Shown here: piece after piece, positions 19,762 to 27,572 of the stretch
How the letters are laid out: each line of letters opens with the position of its first letter
Numbering within the stretch: position 1 is the first letter of the stretch
DNA from: Rothia santali
Lineage (GTDB): Bacteria > Actinomycetota > Actinomycetes > Actinomycetales > Micrococcaceae
Assembly: GCF_024199905.1 (NCBI RefSeq)
Contig: NZ_JANAFB010000015.1
Coordinates: forward strand, 1 to 64,000
DNA: 64,000 bases
Reading direction: 5' to 3'
Made by a program: the position numbers and the translations under genes
Notes under the pieces: generated by a model
The model's database searches: none
The model's input: the letters and a program-made list of their open reading frames with translations, nothing else
Told to the model about the DNA's origin: nothing

Positions 19762-19801
19762 ACGCCCCGCCGCGGGTCGGTGAGGACCCGCGGCGGGGCG
19801 T
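19762..19801. terminator. 17-bp hairpin after the NCS2 permease
   Basis: A perfect 17-bp stem (19762-19778 with 19785-19801) and six-base loop lies 41 bases beyond the permease stop on the minus strand. Together with the hairpin at 19641-19679 it insulates the convergent iclR and permease units. Confidence 0.8.
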
Positions 19802-19842
19802 GCCGCGGAGGGGGGAGACATCCCTCTCAGCCCGCACGGGGC

Positions 19843-21387
19843 CTAGTGCTCCTCCCCCGGCGGCGGCACCCGCCTGATCTGCCCCGTCTCGAGCGCCTCC
19901 CGGACGGCCTCCGGGCTGGCGACGGGGACCTCGTGCCCCTCCTTGTCCATGAGCTTGCCGCCCTCGATGTAGTCGCCCTCCCGCAGCGCGGTGAGCTCCA
20001 TGGTGCTGACCATCCGGGCGGGTCCCGCGGAGAACACCGACGACCCCTCCGTGTTGCCCCGCTTCAGGACGTTGAACACGATGTTCAGGAGGATCGCCAT
20101 GATCGCCGCCGAGCTGATGCCCGAGTGGAAGATCGTGTAGAACCACTCCGGGAACTGGTTCCAGATCGTGGGGGTCACGATCGGGAGCAGCCCGAAGCCC
20201 AGCGAGACGGCCACGACCACGAGGTTGAGGTTGTTCCGGTACTCGACCTTGGCCAGCGTCCGGATGCCGCTCGCGGCGACCGTGCCGAACAGGACAATCC
20301 CGGCGCCGCCCAGGACGGGGTACGGGATGGCCGCGACGACCCGGCCGATGATCGGGAACAGCCCGAGCACCAGCAGGATCACGCCGCCGGCCGTCACGAC
20401 GAACCGGCTCCGGACCCCGGTGATGGCCACCAGCCCCACGTTCTGCGCGAAGGCGCTCTGCGTGAAGCCGTTGAACACCGGCGCGATCGTGGAGGCCAGC
20501 ATGTCGGCCCGGAGACCGTTGGCCACCCGGCGCGCGTTCACCTTGGTGCGGGCGATCTCGCCCACGGCCAGGATGTCCGCGGTCGTCTCGGTCATGATCA
20601 CCAGCACGACGATCACCATCGAGATGGTGCCCGCGAGCGGGAAGGTGGGCAGACCGAAGGCGAAGGGCTCGGGGAAGGCCACCACCGCGCCGTCGCCGAC
20701 CTTCGAGAAGTCGGCCATGCCGATCACGGCCGCGATGACCGTGCCGATCACCAGGCCCAGCAGGATCGACAGCCGCGAGATCGCGGCGTTGCCGACCTTG
20801 GACAGGACCAGGATGATCAGCAGGGTCAGCCCGGCCAGGCCGACGTTGGCGACGCTGCCGTACTCCGGGGAGTCGGCGTTGTTGCCCATGATCCAGTTGC
20901 CCGCCACGGGCAGCAGCGACAGCCCGATGGCGGTGATGACCACCCCGTTCACCACGGGTGGGAAGAAGCGGACGACCATGGCGAAGAAGGGCGTGATGAC
21001 CAGGCCGATCACCGAGGCGATCAGCACGGCCCCGAAGGCGGCCGGCAGGCCGCCCCCGCCCGTGACGATGGCCACCAGCGTGGCCACGGACGCGAACGAC
21101 GTCCCCTGGACCAGCGGGAGCTGGGAGCCGAAGAACGGCACCCCCACGGTCTGCAGGATGGTCGCGAGGCCCCCGACGAAGAGGCAGCATGCGATGAGCA
21201 GTGCCACCTGGTCGGGGGACACACCGGCGGCGTTGCCGACGATGATGGGCGGGGCGATGATCCCGCCGTACATGGTCAGGACGTGTTGCAGTCCGTAACC
21301 GAATGACTTTCCGATGGGTAGGCGCTCGTCCTCGGGGCGAGCGGGTGCCGCGGACACGTTCTTGTTCCTGACGCGGGCAGAGTGCAT
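19843..21387 (-). CDS. NCS2 family permease, probably for urate or xanthine
   Basis: The 514-residue membrane protein belongs to the nucleobase:cation symporter-2 family. It has the N-terminal GYGLQHVLTMYGG, the SFASVATLVAIVTG segment and the NCS2 signature QNVGLVAITGVRSR, with a conserved Glu in MTETTADILAVG. It follows uricase by 71 bases in the same direction, so urate or xanthine is the likely substrate. About fourteen hydrophobic segments are seen. The C-terminal 60 residues are hydrophilic and charged. Confidence 0.9.
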   Translation of the reverse strand: MHSARVRNKNVSAAPARPEDERLPIGKSFGYGLQHVLTMYGGIIAPPIIVGNAAGVSPDQVALLIACCLFVGGLATILQTVGVPFFGSQLPLVQGTSFASVATLVAIVTGGGGLPAAFGAVLIASVIGLVITPFFAMVVRFFPPVVNGVVITAIGLSLLPVAGNWIMGNNADSPEYGSVANVGLAGLTLLIILVLSKVGNAAISRLSILLGLVIGTVIAAVIGMADFSKVGDGAVVAFPEPFAFGLPTFPLAGTISMVIVVLVIMTETTADILAVGEIARTKVNARRVANGLRADMLASTIAPVFNGFTQSAFAQNVGLVAITGVRSRFVVTAGGVILLVLGLFPIIGRVVAAIPYPVLGGAGIVLFGTVAASGIRTLAKVEYRNNLNLVVVAVSLGFGLLPIVTPTIWNQFPEWFYTIFHSGISSAAIMAILLNIVFNVLKRGNTEGSSVFSAGPARMVSTMELTALREGDYIEGGKLMDKEGHEVPVASPEAVREALETGQIRRVPPPGEEH

Positions 21388-21458
21388 GGGAATCTCCTGA
21401 AGGCAGACGCCGACGGGCGGGCGAGCGGGTCAGACCCGCCCGCCGGCCAACGAATGGG

Positions 21459-22403
21459 TCAGCAGAAGCCGGGGATGAGTTCCCAGACCGCGGAGGCGTC
21501 GTCGGAGTCCTCGCGGCGGACGGTCGCCTCGATGAATCCGTACGGCCTGTCGTCCGCGTGGAACACCACGTTGGGGTTGTCCAGCCCGCAGAAGGAGAGG
21601 TCGATGACGAAGTGGTGGTTGTTGGGCAGCGAGAGCTTGATCTCGGCGATCTCGGGGTGGGCCTCGAGGACCGCCTTGCCCATGTCGAACATGGTCTGCT
21701 GCAGCGCCGAGGAGTACTTCTCCCCGAACTTGGCCAGCAGGATCGAGGTGACGTCGTCGTACACGGCGTTGTAGTCCACCTCGGCGCCGTCGGCGAAGCG
21801 CCAGCGGGCCTTGACGTCGGTGGACATGATCCGGTCGTTCGTCTCGGCCAGCGTGGTGTACCGGTCCTTCGGGTAGCCCTCGAAGCCGGACTGCGTGGTC
21901 TTCAGGACCGTGAGGTCCTGGACGCCGGAGACCACGGTGCGGCGGTCCCCGTCGGCGACGACGACGGCGGTGCGCACCTCCCGGTTGTCGCGCACGAACG
22001 AGTGGTCGTGGTCCTCGATGCGCTGCCAGCCGTACTGTTCGGCCTCCCAGCGCCCGCCGGAGACCCAGTCGAACTCGCCGGTGAAGTGGTCGGCCAGCCG
22101 GAGCAGGAACTCCTCCGGGGAGCCGACGCGCTCGCGGGCGAACGCGTAGATGGTGTTCTTCTGGGTGTCGGTGGCGACGACGTGCTCGTTGTTGCCCTCC
22201 GTGTGCGCGGAGAGGAAGTCCCCGTGCAGCTGGGAGGAGACGTTGAGATCCTCGATCGAGTGGCGCTCCGTGTCCCTGCTGACGCGGACGACGCGGACCT
22301 CGGCCTTCCCGTACTGGTTCTGGCCCAGGACGATCTTGCTGCCGGAGGGTGCCTCGGACGACGTGACGGGCCGTGACGAGGCGGGGGTGGTTTCGGTGAC
22401 CAT
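21459..22403 (-). CDS. pucL: Factor-independent urate hydroxylase (uricase)
   Basis: The 314-residue protein is a cofactor-free uricase that oxidises urate to 5-hydroxyisourate and peroxide. Both tunnel-fold repeats are present, with VVATDTQKNTIYAFA (catalytic Thr/Lys region), TVLKTTQSGFEGY and the C-terminal LPNNHHFVID. Residues 1-22 are a Ser/Pro/Thr-rich tail. It starts five bases after uraH and is followed by the NCS2 permease; the order uraD-uraH-uricase-permease forms one transcription unit. Confidence 0.96.
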   Translation of the reverse strand: MVTETTPASSRPVTSSEAPSGSKIVLGQNQYGKAEVRVVRVSRDTERHSIEDLNVSSQLHGDFLSAHTEGNNEHVVATDTQKNTIYAFARERVGSPEEFLLRLADHFTGEFDWVSGGRWEAEQYGWQRIEDHDHSFVRDNREVRTAVVVADGDRRTVVSGVQDLTVLKTTQSGFEGYPKDRYTTLAETNDRIMSTDVKARWRFADGAEVDYNAVYDDVTSILLAKFGEKYSSALQQTMFDMGKAVLEAHPEIAEIKLSLPNNHHFVIDLSFCGLDNPNVVFHADDRPYGFIEATVRREDSDDASAVWELIPGFC

Positions 22404-22408
22404 GGGGG

Positions 22409-22747
22409 TTAACTCCCTCGGTATGTGGAATATGCGAACGGACTGATGAGCAGCGGGATGTGATAGTGCTGCTCAGGATTCCGCAGGGAAAAGGCAAGAG
22501 AGACGAAGGGGAAGAACGTCTCGACGCCCTCCCGCTCGAAGTACTCACCCGTGGCGAATTCGATACGGTAGTCACCCGCATCGGACTTTTCGGGGCCAAG
22601 GTCAGAGACCCGGCCGTCCGCATCCGTCATTCCGCTGCCGATTTCCGTCCAGCCCTCGGCCCCGAAGGCCTCGAGCCGGACGCTCACACCCTCCGCGGGC
22701 TTCCCCGCGGCGGTGTCGAGAATGTGGGTGGTGATGTGGCTGGTCAT
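22409..22747 (-). CDS. uraH: 5-hydroxyisourate hydrolase
   Basis: This 112-residue transthyretin-related protein hydrolyses 5-hydroxyisourate to OHCU. The three signatures are intact: THILDTAAGKPA at the N-terminus, the Arg in TDADGR, and the terminal YRGS with the His in HYHIPLL. It begins with an ATG that overlaps the uraD stop as ATGA (22744-22747), and it is followed within five bases by uricase. Confidence 0.96.
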   Translation of the reverse strand: MTSHITTHILDTAAGKPAEGVSVRLEAFGAEGWTEIGSGMTDADGRVSDLGPEKSDAGDYRIEFATGEYFEREGVETFFPFVSLAFSLRNPEQHYHIPLLISPFAYSTYRGS

Positions 22748-23238
22748 CGCGCGACGATCCCTTCCAGGCGCAGGACGGCGATCTGTCGCAGCTGCTCCGC
22801 GACGATCGGCGTCTCCTCTTCTTCGGTGTTCTCCAGGCGGCGGGTCAGCTCGGCGAGGATCTCCTCGGCGTCGCGGCCCGCGGCGCGGATCAGGAAGACC
22901 CGGCCGAAGCGCTCCTCGTAGGCGAGGTTGCCGGCGCGCAGGCGCTCGGTGACCTCGGCGTCGATCCCGACGCCGGCCTGCTCGGAGCGGGACAGGGAGG
23001 CCTCGGCGCTCCCGCCCTCGGCGCGCTGGCCGATCCGGGGGTGGTGGGCGAGCGCGCCCTCCACCTCCTCGCCGGTGAACGGGCTCGCGGCCTGGCCGGC
23101 CGCGTCGAGGAGCCCGTCGACCGAGTCGTAGGGGCGCCCCTCGAGGACCTCCGCGACCCACCGGTCGACGTCGACGCAGGGGCGCACGACGGCGTCGGCC
23201 TCCCGGGCGTCGAGTGCGTTGAACTCCTCGAGCTGCAT
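22744..23238 (-). CDS. uraD: OHCU decarboxylase
   Basis: UraD decarboxylates 2-oxo-4-hydroxy-4-carboxy-5-ureidoimidazoline to S-allantoin. The 164-residue helical protein has the catalytic AHHPRIG motif and the C-terminal NLAYEERFGRVFLIRAAGR motif. The start ATG 23238 follows GGAGGG. It is the first gene of the urate operon, and its stop overlaps the uraH start, so synthesis of the two unstable-intermediate enzymes is coupled. Confidence 0.95.
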   Translation of the reverse strand: MQLEEFNALDAREADAVVRPCVDVDRWVAEVLEGRPYDSVDGLLDAAGQAASPFTGEEVEGALAHHPRIGQRAEGGSAEASLSRSEQAGVGIDAEVTERLRAGNLAYEERFGRVFLIRAAGRDAEEILAELTRRLENTEEEETPIVAEQLRQIAVLRLEGIVAR

Positions 23239-23611
23239 GAACCCTCCTGGACGGTCGCACCGGGGCCTCGGGCGCCGGCGCGGATCGGTCGAATGACTGA
23301 GCCATCATTTCCAAAATGTGGAACTTTAGTTCCACAATCAGGAGTGTAGCCCGCATCACAGGCTAGTTGTCAATATCGTATCGACCGGCTATTTCATCCA
23401 GGTCACACCGCTGTTTCGAGAATTTCACCCGGGTGACGATTTAGCGGGTCCGCGCGGCCGGGGAAAGTCCGTGACGCGAGCGTCCCGCCCGGAGCGAGGC
23501 GGCTCGCGGCGCGGGTCGACTCTCGGCGCGGGTCGATTCGACGCGCGGTTCGGTTCGAGGCGCGGGGCGGTTCAACGCGCGGGGCGGGTCACTCGCAGCG
23601 CGGCGCCAAGC
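23239..23611. other. Non-coding region between uraD and an SDR gene
   Basis: The 373 bases hold the uraD promoter with a 20-bp palindrome (23309-23336), an A/T-rich stretch to about 23450, and then, from 23500 to 23590, imperfect repeats of GCGCGGGTCG/GCGCGGGGCGG next to the end of the SDR gene. No coding sequence was seen. Confidence 0.6.
23309..23336. promoter_or_regulatory. Palindromic operator upstream of uraD
   Basis: TGTGGAACT-TT-AGTTCCACA (23317-23336) is a perfect palindrome. Overlapping it is TTCC-AAAATGT-GGAA (23309-23323), the motif also found before hyi and the malic enzyme gene. It lies 71-98 bases before the uraD start, where an operator or activator site would be. The IclR protein encoded at 18801 is the obvious candidate ligand-responsive binder. 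Confidence 0.6.
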
Positions 23612-24355
23612 TCAGCCGCGCCCCAGGAAGGGCATTCCGGTCGCGGTGAGGACCATCGAGTCCACGGTGCAGCTCGGGGGGAGCGAGGCCATGAACAGGA
23701 TGGCGCGCGCGGCCTCCTCCACCGGAAAGGTCGGCTCCACGCGCATGCTGCCGTCCGCCTGCCGGGCCCCGGTGGCGGTGCCGAGCTCCTCCATGATCTC
23801 CGTAGCGGTGTTGCCGATGTCGATCTGCCCCACGCTGATCCCCGCCTCGCGCCCGTCGAGGGACAGGCTCTTGGTCAGGCCGGTCATGGCATGCTTGGTC
23901 GCGGTGTAGGCGGCACTGTAGGGGCGCGGGCTGTGCGCCGAGATCGACCCGTTGTTGATGATGCGCCCGCCGCGGGGCTCCTGCGCCCGCATCCGGGCGA
24001 AGGCGGCGCGGGAGCACAGCATGGCGCCGGTGAGGTTGACGTCGACGACCGCTCGCCACGCCGCGGGATCCAGCTCGTCGGGCGGGACCGTGGGGCCGAA
24101 GGCACCGGCGTTGTTGACCAGCAGGTCGACCCTCCCCCAGCGGCGCACGACGGCGTCGAACAGCGCCTCGACCTGGTCGGCGTCGGCGACGTCGGTGGGG
24201 AGCGTCAGCGCGGCGTCGTGCCCCGCCGCCGCCTCCTCGAGGGGCTCCGGGCGGCGGCCGGCCAGCGCGACCCGCCACCCCGCCTCGAGCAGCGCGCGCG
24301 CCACCGCACGCCCGATCCCGCTGCCTGCCCCCGTCACCACGGCCACTCGCTCCAT
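23612..24355 (-). CDS. Short-chain dehydrogenase/reductase
   Basis: The 247-residue protein is a classical SDR: cofactor motif TGAGSGIG (residues 8-15), NNAG, catalytic Ser in NNGSISAHS and the YTATK Tyr/Lys pair. Arg residues after the second strand (AGRRPEPL) suggest NADP. The start ATG 24355 is preceded by GGAGGAGGG; an upstream extension to 24472 is rejected. It is divergent from the malic enzyme gene. Its substrate is unknown; by position it could act on a side product of purine or glyoxylate metabolism. Confidence 0.88.
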   Translation of the reverse strand: MERVAVVTGAGSGIGRAVARALLEAGWRVALAGRRPEPLEEAAAGHDAALTLPTDVADADQVEALFDAVVRRWGRVDLLVNNAGAFGPTVPPDELDPAAWRAVVDVNLTGAMLCSRAAFARMRAQEPRGGRIINNGSISAHSPRPYSAAYTATKHAMTGLTKSLSLDGREAGISVGQIDIGNTATEIMEELGTATGARQADGSMRVEPTFPVEEAARAILFMASLPPSCTVDSMVLTATGMPFLGRG

Positions 24356-24423
24356 GAGCCCTCCTCCGCGGGCCGGCGACCGTCGCGCCGCGCCCCTTGA
24401 ATTTTCATTGGTCAGAATATAAT

Positions 24424-24438
24424 ATCCGTATTGTGGAA
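24424..24438. promoter_or_regulatory. TTCC-N7-GGAA-like site before the malic enzyme gene
   Basis: ATCC-GTATTGT-GGAA matches the motif at uraD and hyi with one base changed in the first arm, and keeps the TGTGGAA half-site seen at uraD. It lies in the 147-base divergent region between the SDR and malic enzyme genes, 65 bases before the latter's start. Confidence 0.45.
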
Positions 24439-24502
24439 ACGAGGCATGAGTCACACGGCTCGCCTCCCTCATTATTCAACGCGTTGCTCCAGGAGGTACG
24501 CC

Positions 24503-25930
24503 ATGACCACGACCGATCAGCAGACCGGTGAGACCGCTCCCGCCGTCGCGACCAGCCCGGGATACGCCATCACCCTGCGCATCGAGTGCCCGTCCACCGG
24601 CGGGGCCACCCGTGCCCTGACCACCGCCGTCGGCGAGGCCGGCGCCGATCTCACCGCGCTCGACGTCGTCGAGTCGACCCACGACAGCATGGTCGTGGAC
24701 CTCAGCTGCAACACCGCCGACGAGGCCCACGCGAAGCGCGTGGCCGAGAGCATCGAGGGCGTCGAGGGCGCTCACGTGCACAAGCGCAGCGACCGCACCT
24801 TCCTCATGCACCTGGGCGGCAAGCTCTCCGTCGAGCCCAAGGTGCCGCTGCGCAACCGCGACGATCTCTCGCGCGCCTACACCCCCGGCGTCGCGCGCGT
24901 CTGCATGGCGATCGCCGAGAACCCCGAGGACGCCCGCCGCCTGACCGTCAAGCGCAACACCGTGGCCGTGGTGACCGACGGCTCGGCCGTGCTGGGCCTG
25001 GGCAACATCGGCCCCGCCGCCGCGCTGCCCGTCATGGAGGGCAAGGCCGCCCTGTTCAAGCAGTTCGCCGGCGTCGACGCCTGGCCCGTCTGCCTGGACA
25101 CCCAGGACACCGAGGAGATCATCAGCATCGTCAAGGCGCTGGCGCCGGTCTACGGCGGCGTGAACCTCGAGGACATCGCCGCGCCGCGCTGCTTCGAGAT
25201 CGAGCAGCGCCTGCGGGACGAGCTGGACATCCCCGTCTTCCACGACGACCAGCACGGCACCGCGATCGTGGCCCTGGCCGCGCTGCTCAACGCCCTCAAG
25301 GTCGTGGGCAAGAAGATCGAGGACGTGCGGATCGTGCTCTCGGGCGTCGGCGCCGCCGGCCACGCGATCATCAACCTGCTCCAGGCCCAGGGCGCGCGGG
25401 ACATCGTCGCCTGCGCCCGCAACGGCGCACTGCACCGCGGCGAGCACTACGACGACGCCCACCGCGAGTGGATCGCCCAGAACACCAACCCCTCGGGCTT
25501 CTCCGGCTCGCTCAAGGAGGCCGTGCGCGGGTCCGACGTCTTCATCGGCGTCAGCGCCCCCAACCTGCTGGACGAGGACGACGTCGCGGCGATGAACGAC
25601 GGCGCGATCGTTTTCGCGATGGCCAACCCCAACCCGGAGATCCTGCCCTCGGTGGCCGCCAAGCACGCCGCCGTCGTCGCGACCGGGCGCAGCGACTTCC
25701 CGAACCAGATCAACAACGTCCTGGCCTTCCCGGGCCTGTTCCGCGGCCTGCTGGACGCCGGCGCCAAGGACATCACCGACGCGATGCTGGTCGCCGCCGC
25801 CCGCGCCATCGCGGAGAGCGTCAGCGAGGACGAGCTGAACCCCAGCTACATCGTCCCGAGCGTGTTCAACCCCGAGGTCGCGCACCGCGTGGCGGAGGCC
25901 GTGGAGGCCACCGCGCAGCGCCACGCTTAG
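24503..25930 (+). CDS. NAD(P)-dependent malic enzyme with N-terminal ACT domain
   Basis: The 475-residue protein joins an ACT ligand-binding domain (about residues 15-95, beginning [15 protein letters not shown]) to a bacterial-type malic enzyme (residues 100-475) with [12 protein letters not shown], the metal-binding [10 protein letters not shown] and the Rossmann motif [11 protein letters not shown]. It decarboxylates malate to pyruvate. It starts 31 bases before malate synthase, so malate made from glyoxylate and acetyl-CoA can be turned to pyruvate. ATG 24503 has AGGAGG; the longer frame from 24431 is rejected. The ACT domain implies allosteric control by an unidentified ligand. Confidence 0.93.
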   Translation: MTTTDQQTGETAPAVATSPGYAITLRIECPSTGGATRALTTAVGEAGADLTALDVVESTHDSMVVDLSCNTADEAHAKRVAESIEGVEGAHVHKRSDRTFLMHLGGKLSVEPKVPLRNRDDLSRAYTPGVARVCMAIAENPEDARRLTVKRNTVAVVTDGSAVLGLGNIGPAAALPVMEGKAALFKQFAGVDAWPVCLDTQDTEEIISIVKALAPVYGGVNLEDIAAPRCFEIEQRLRDELDIPVFHDDQHGTAIVALAALLNALKVVGKKIEDVRIVLSGVGAAGHAIINLLQAQGARDIVACARNGALHRGEHYDDAHREWIAQNTNPSGFSGSLKEAVRGSDVFIGVSAPNLLDEDDVAAMNDGAIVFAMANPNPEILPSVAAKHAAVVATGRSDFPNQINNVLAFPGLFRGLLDAGAKDITDAMLVAAARAIAESVSEDELNPSYIVPSVFNPEVAHRVAEAVEATAQRHA

Positions 25931-25961
25931 ACCACCCGTACCCACTACCGAGGAGACTCGC

Positions 25962-27572
25962 ATGACGATCGAGATCACCGACCGAAACCCCGTCGAGCGC
26001 GCCGGGGAGATCCTCACCGACGACGCCCTCGCCTTCGTCGAGAACCTGCACCGGCGCTTCGCCCCGCGGCGCGCCGAGCTGCTCGAGAAGCGCGCGGAGC
26101 AGCGCCGGCGGGTGGCCGACTCGGGCACCCTCGACTTCGACCCCGAGACCCGCGAGGTCCGCGAGGGCGACTGGAAGGTCGCGCCCGTGCCCCCGGCCCT
26201 GCAGGACCGCCGCGTCGAGATGACCGGCCCCGCCACCCCGGCCAAGATGGCCATCAACGCGCTGAACTCCGGCGCCAAGGTCTGGCTCGCCGACCTCGAG
26301 GACGCTAGCTGCCCGACCTGGGGCAACGTGATCGACTCGGTGCTGAACCTGCGCGACGCCGCGCGCGGCACCCTGTCCTTCACCTCCCCCGAGGGCAAGA
26401 GCTACGCGCTGCGCACCGACGCGCCGCTCGCGACCGTCGTCGCCCGCCCCCGCGGCTGGCACATGGACGAGGAGCACCTGCTGATCGACGGGACGCCCGC
26501 GGTGGGCGCCCTGGTCGACTTCGGCCTGCACTTCTTCCACGTCGCGCAGCAGCTGATCGACAACGGCGAGGGCCCGTACTACTACCTCCCGAAGATGGAG
26601 AGCTACCTCGAGCCCCGCCTGTGGGCCGAGGTGTTCGCCGCGGCCGAGGAGTCGCTGGGGATCGAGCGCGGCACCATCCGCGCCACGATGCTCATCGAGA
26701 CCATCCCCGCGGCCTTCCAGATGGAGGAGTTCCTCTACGAGCTGCGCGAGTACGCGGCCGGCCTCAACGCCGGGCGCTGGGACTACCTGTTCAGCATCAT
26801 CAAGTACTTCCGCGACTCGGGCGACCGCTTCGTCCTGGCCGACCGCTCCGCGGTGACCATGACGGCGCCGCTCATGCGGGCCTACACCGAGCTGCTGGTC
26901 AAGACCTGCCACCGCCGCGGCGCGCACGCGATGGGCGGCATGGCGGCGCTCATCCCGTCCCGCAAGGACGAGGAGGTCAACAAGGCGGCCTTCGAGAAGG
27001 TGCGCAACGACAAGACCCGCGAGGCCAACGACGGCTTCGACGGCTCCTGGGTGGCCCACCCGGACCTCGTGCCCGTGTGCAAGGAGGTCTTCGACGGCGT
27101 CCTGGGCGAGAAGCCGAACCAGGTGGACCGCCTGCGCGAGGAGGTCGAGGTGACCGCCGAGCAGCTGATCGACGTCCCCTCCGCCGGCGACCAGCGCACC
27201 GAGGCCGAGCTCCACGCCAACCTGTACGTGGCCATCGCCTACACTGCCGTCTGGCTCTCGGGCAACGGCGCCGTCGCGATCCACAACCTGATGGAGGACG
27301 CGGCGACCGCGGAGATCTCGCGCTCGCAGATCTGGCAGCAGATCCAGAACGGCGTCGTGTACACGGACACCGGCAACACCGCGACCCGCGAGCTGGTGAC
27401 CGAGGCCCTCGAGACGCAGAAGCAGAAGCTGCGCGGGGAGGTCGGCGACGACCTCTACGAGCGGTTCTACGAGCCGGCCGCCGGCATCGTGGCCGACCTC
27501 GCGCTCTCGGACGACTACGCCGACTTCCTGACGACCCCGGCCTACGAGTGGGTGGTCGCGAATGGCCGCTGA
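25962..27572 (+). CDS. aceB: Malate synthase A
   Basis: AceB condenses glyoxylate with acetyl-CoA to malate. The 536-residue protein has the AceB layout: N-terminal clasp, TIM barrel with VWLADLEDASCPTWGN, YYYLPKMESYLEPRLW, the catalytic Arg/Glu segment ATMLIETIPAAFQMEE and AGRWDYLFSIIKYF, then DGFDGSWVAHPDL and the C-terminal helical plug with the general-base Asp region. It has a GAGGAG binding site and its end overlaps the start of the next gene by 11 bases. No isocitrate lyase is nearby, so the glyoxylate likely comes from ureides. Confidence 0.96.
   Translation: MTIEITDRNPVERAGEILTDDALAFVENLHRRFAPRRAELLEKRAEQRRRVADSGTLDFDPETREVREGDWKVAPVPPALQDRRVEMTGPATPAKMAINALNSGAKVWLADLEDASCPTWGNVIDSVLNLRDAARGTLSFTSPEGKSYALRTDAPLATVVARPRGWHMDEEHLLIDGTPAVGALVDFGLHFFHVAQQLIDNGEGPYYYLPKMESYLEPRLWAEVFAAAEESLGIERGTIRATMLIETIPAAFQMEEFLYELREYAAGLNAGRWDYLFSIIKYFRDSGDRFVLADRSAVTMTAPLMRAYTELLVKTCHRRGAHAMGGMAALIPSRKDEEVNKAAFEKVRNDKTREANDGFDGSWVAHPDLVPVCKEVFDGVLGEKPNQVDRLREEVEVTAEQLIDVPSAGDQRTEAELHANLYVAIAYTAVWLSGNGAVAIHNLMEDAATAEISRSQIWQQIQNGVVYTDTGNTATRELVTEALETQKQKLRGEVGDDLYERFYEPAAGIVADLALSDDYADFLTTPAYEWVVANGR

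Noticed and set aside
22420-22440. A TATGTGGAATATG sequence resembling the IclR motif
   Set aside because: It lies in the 3' coding end of uraH (the YRGS region) and lacks the TTCC arm.
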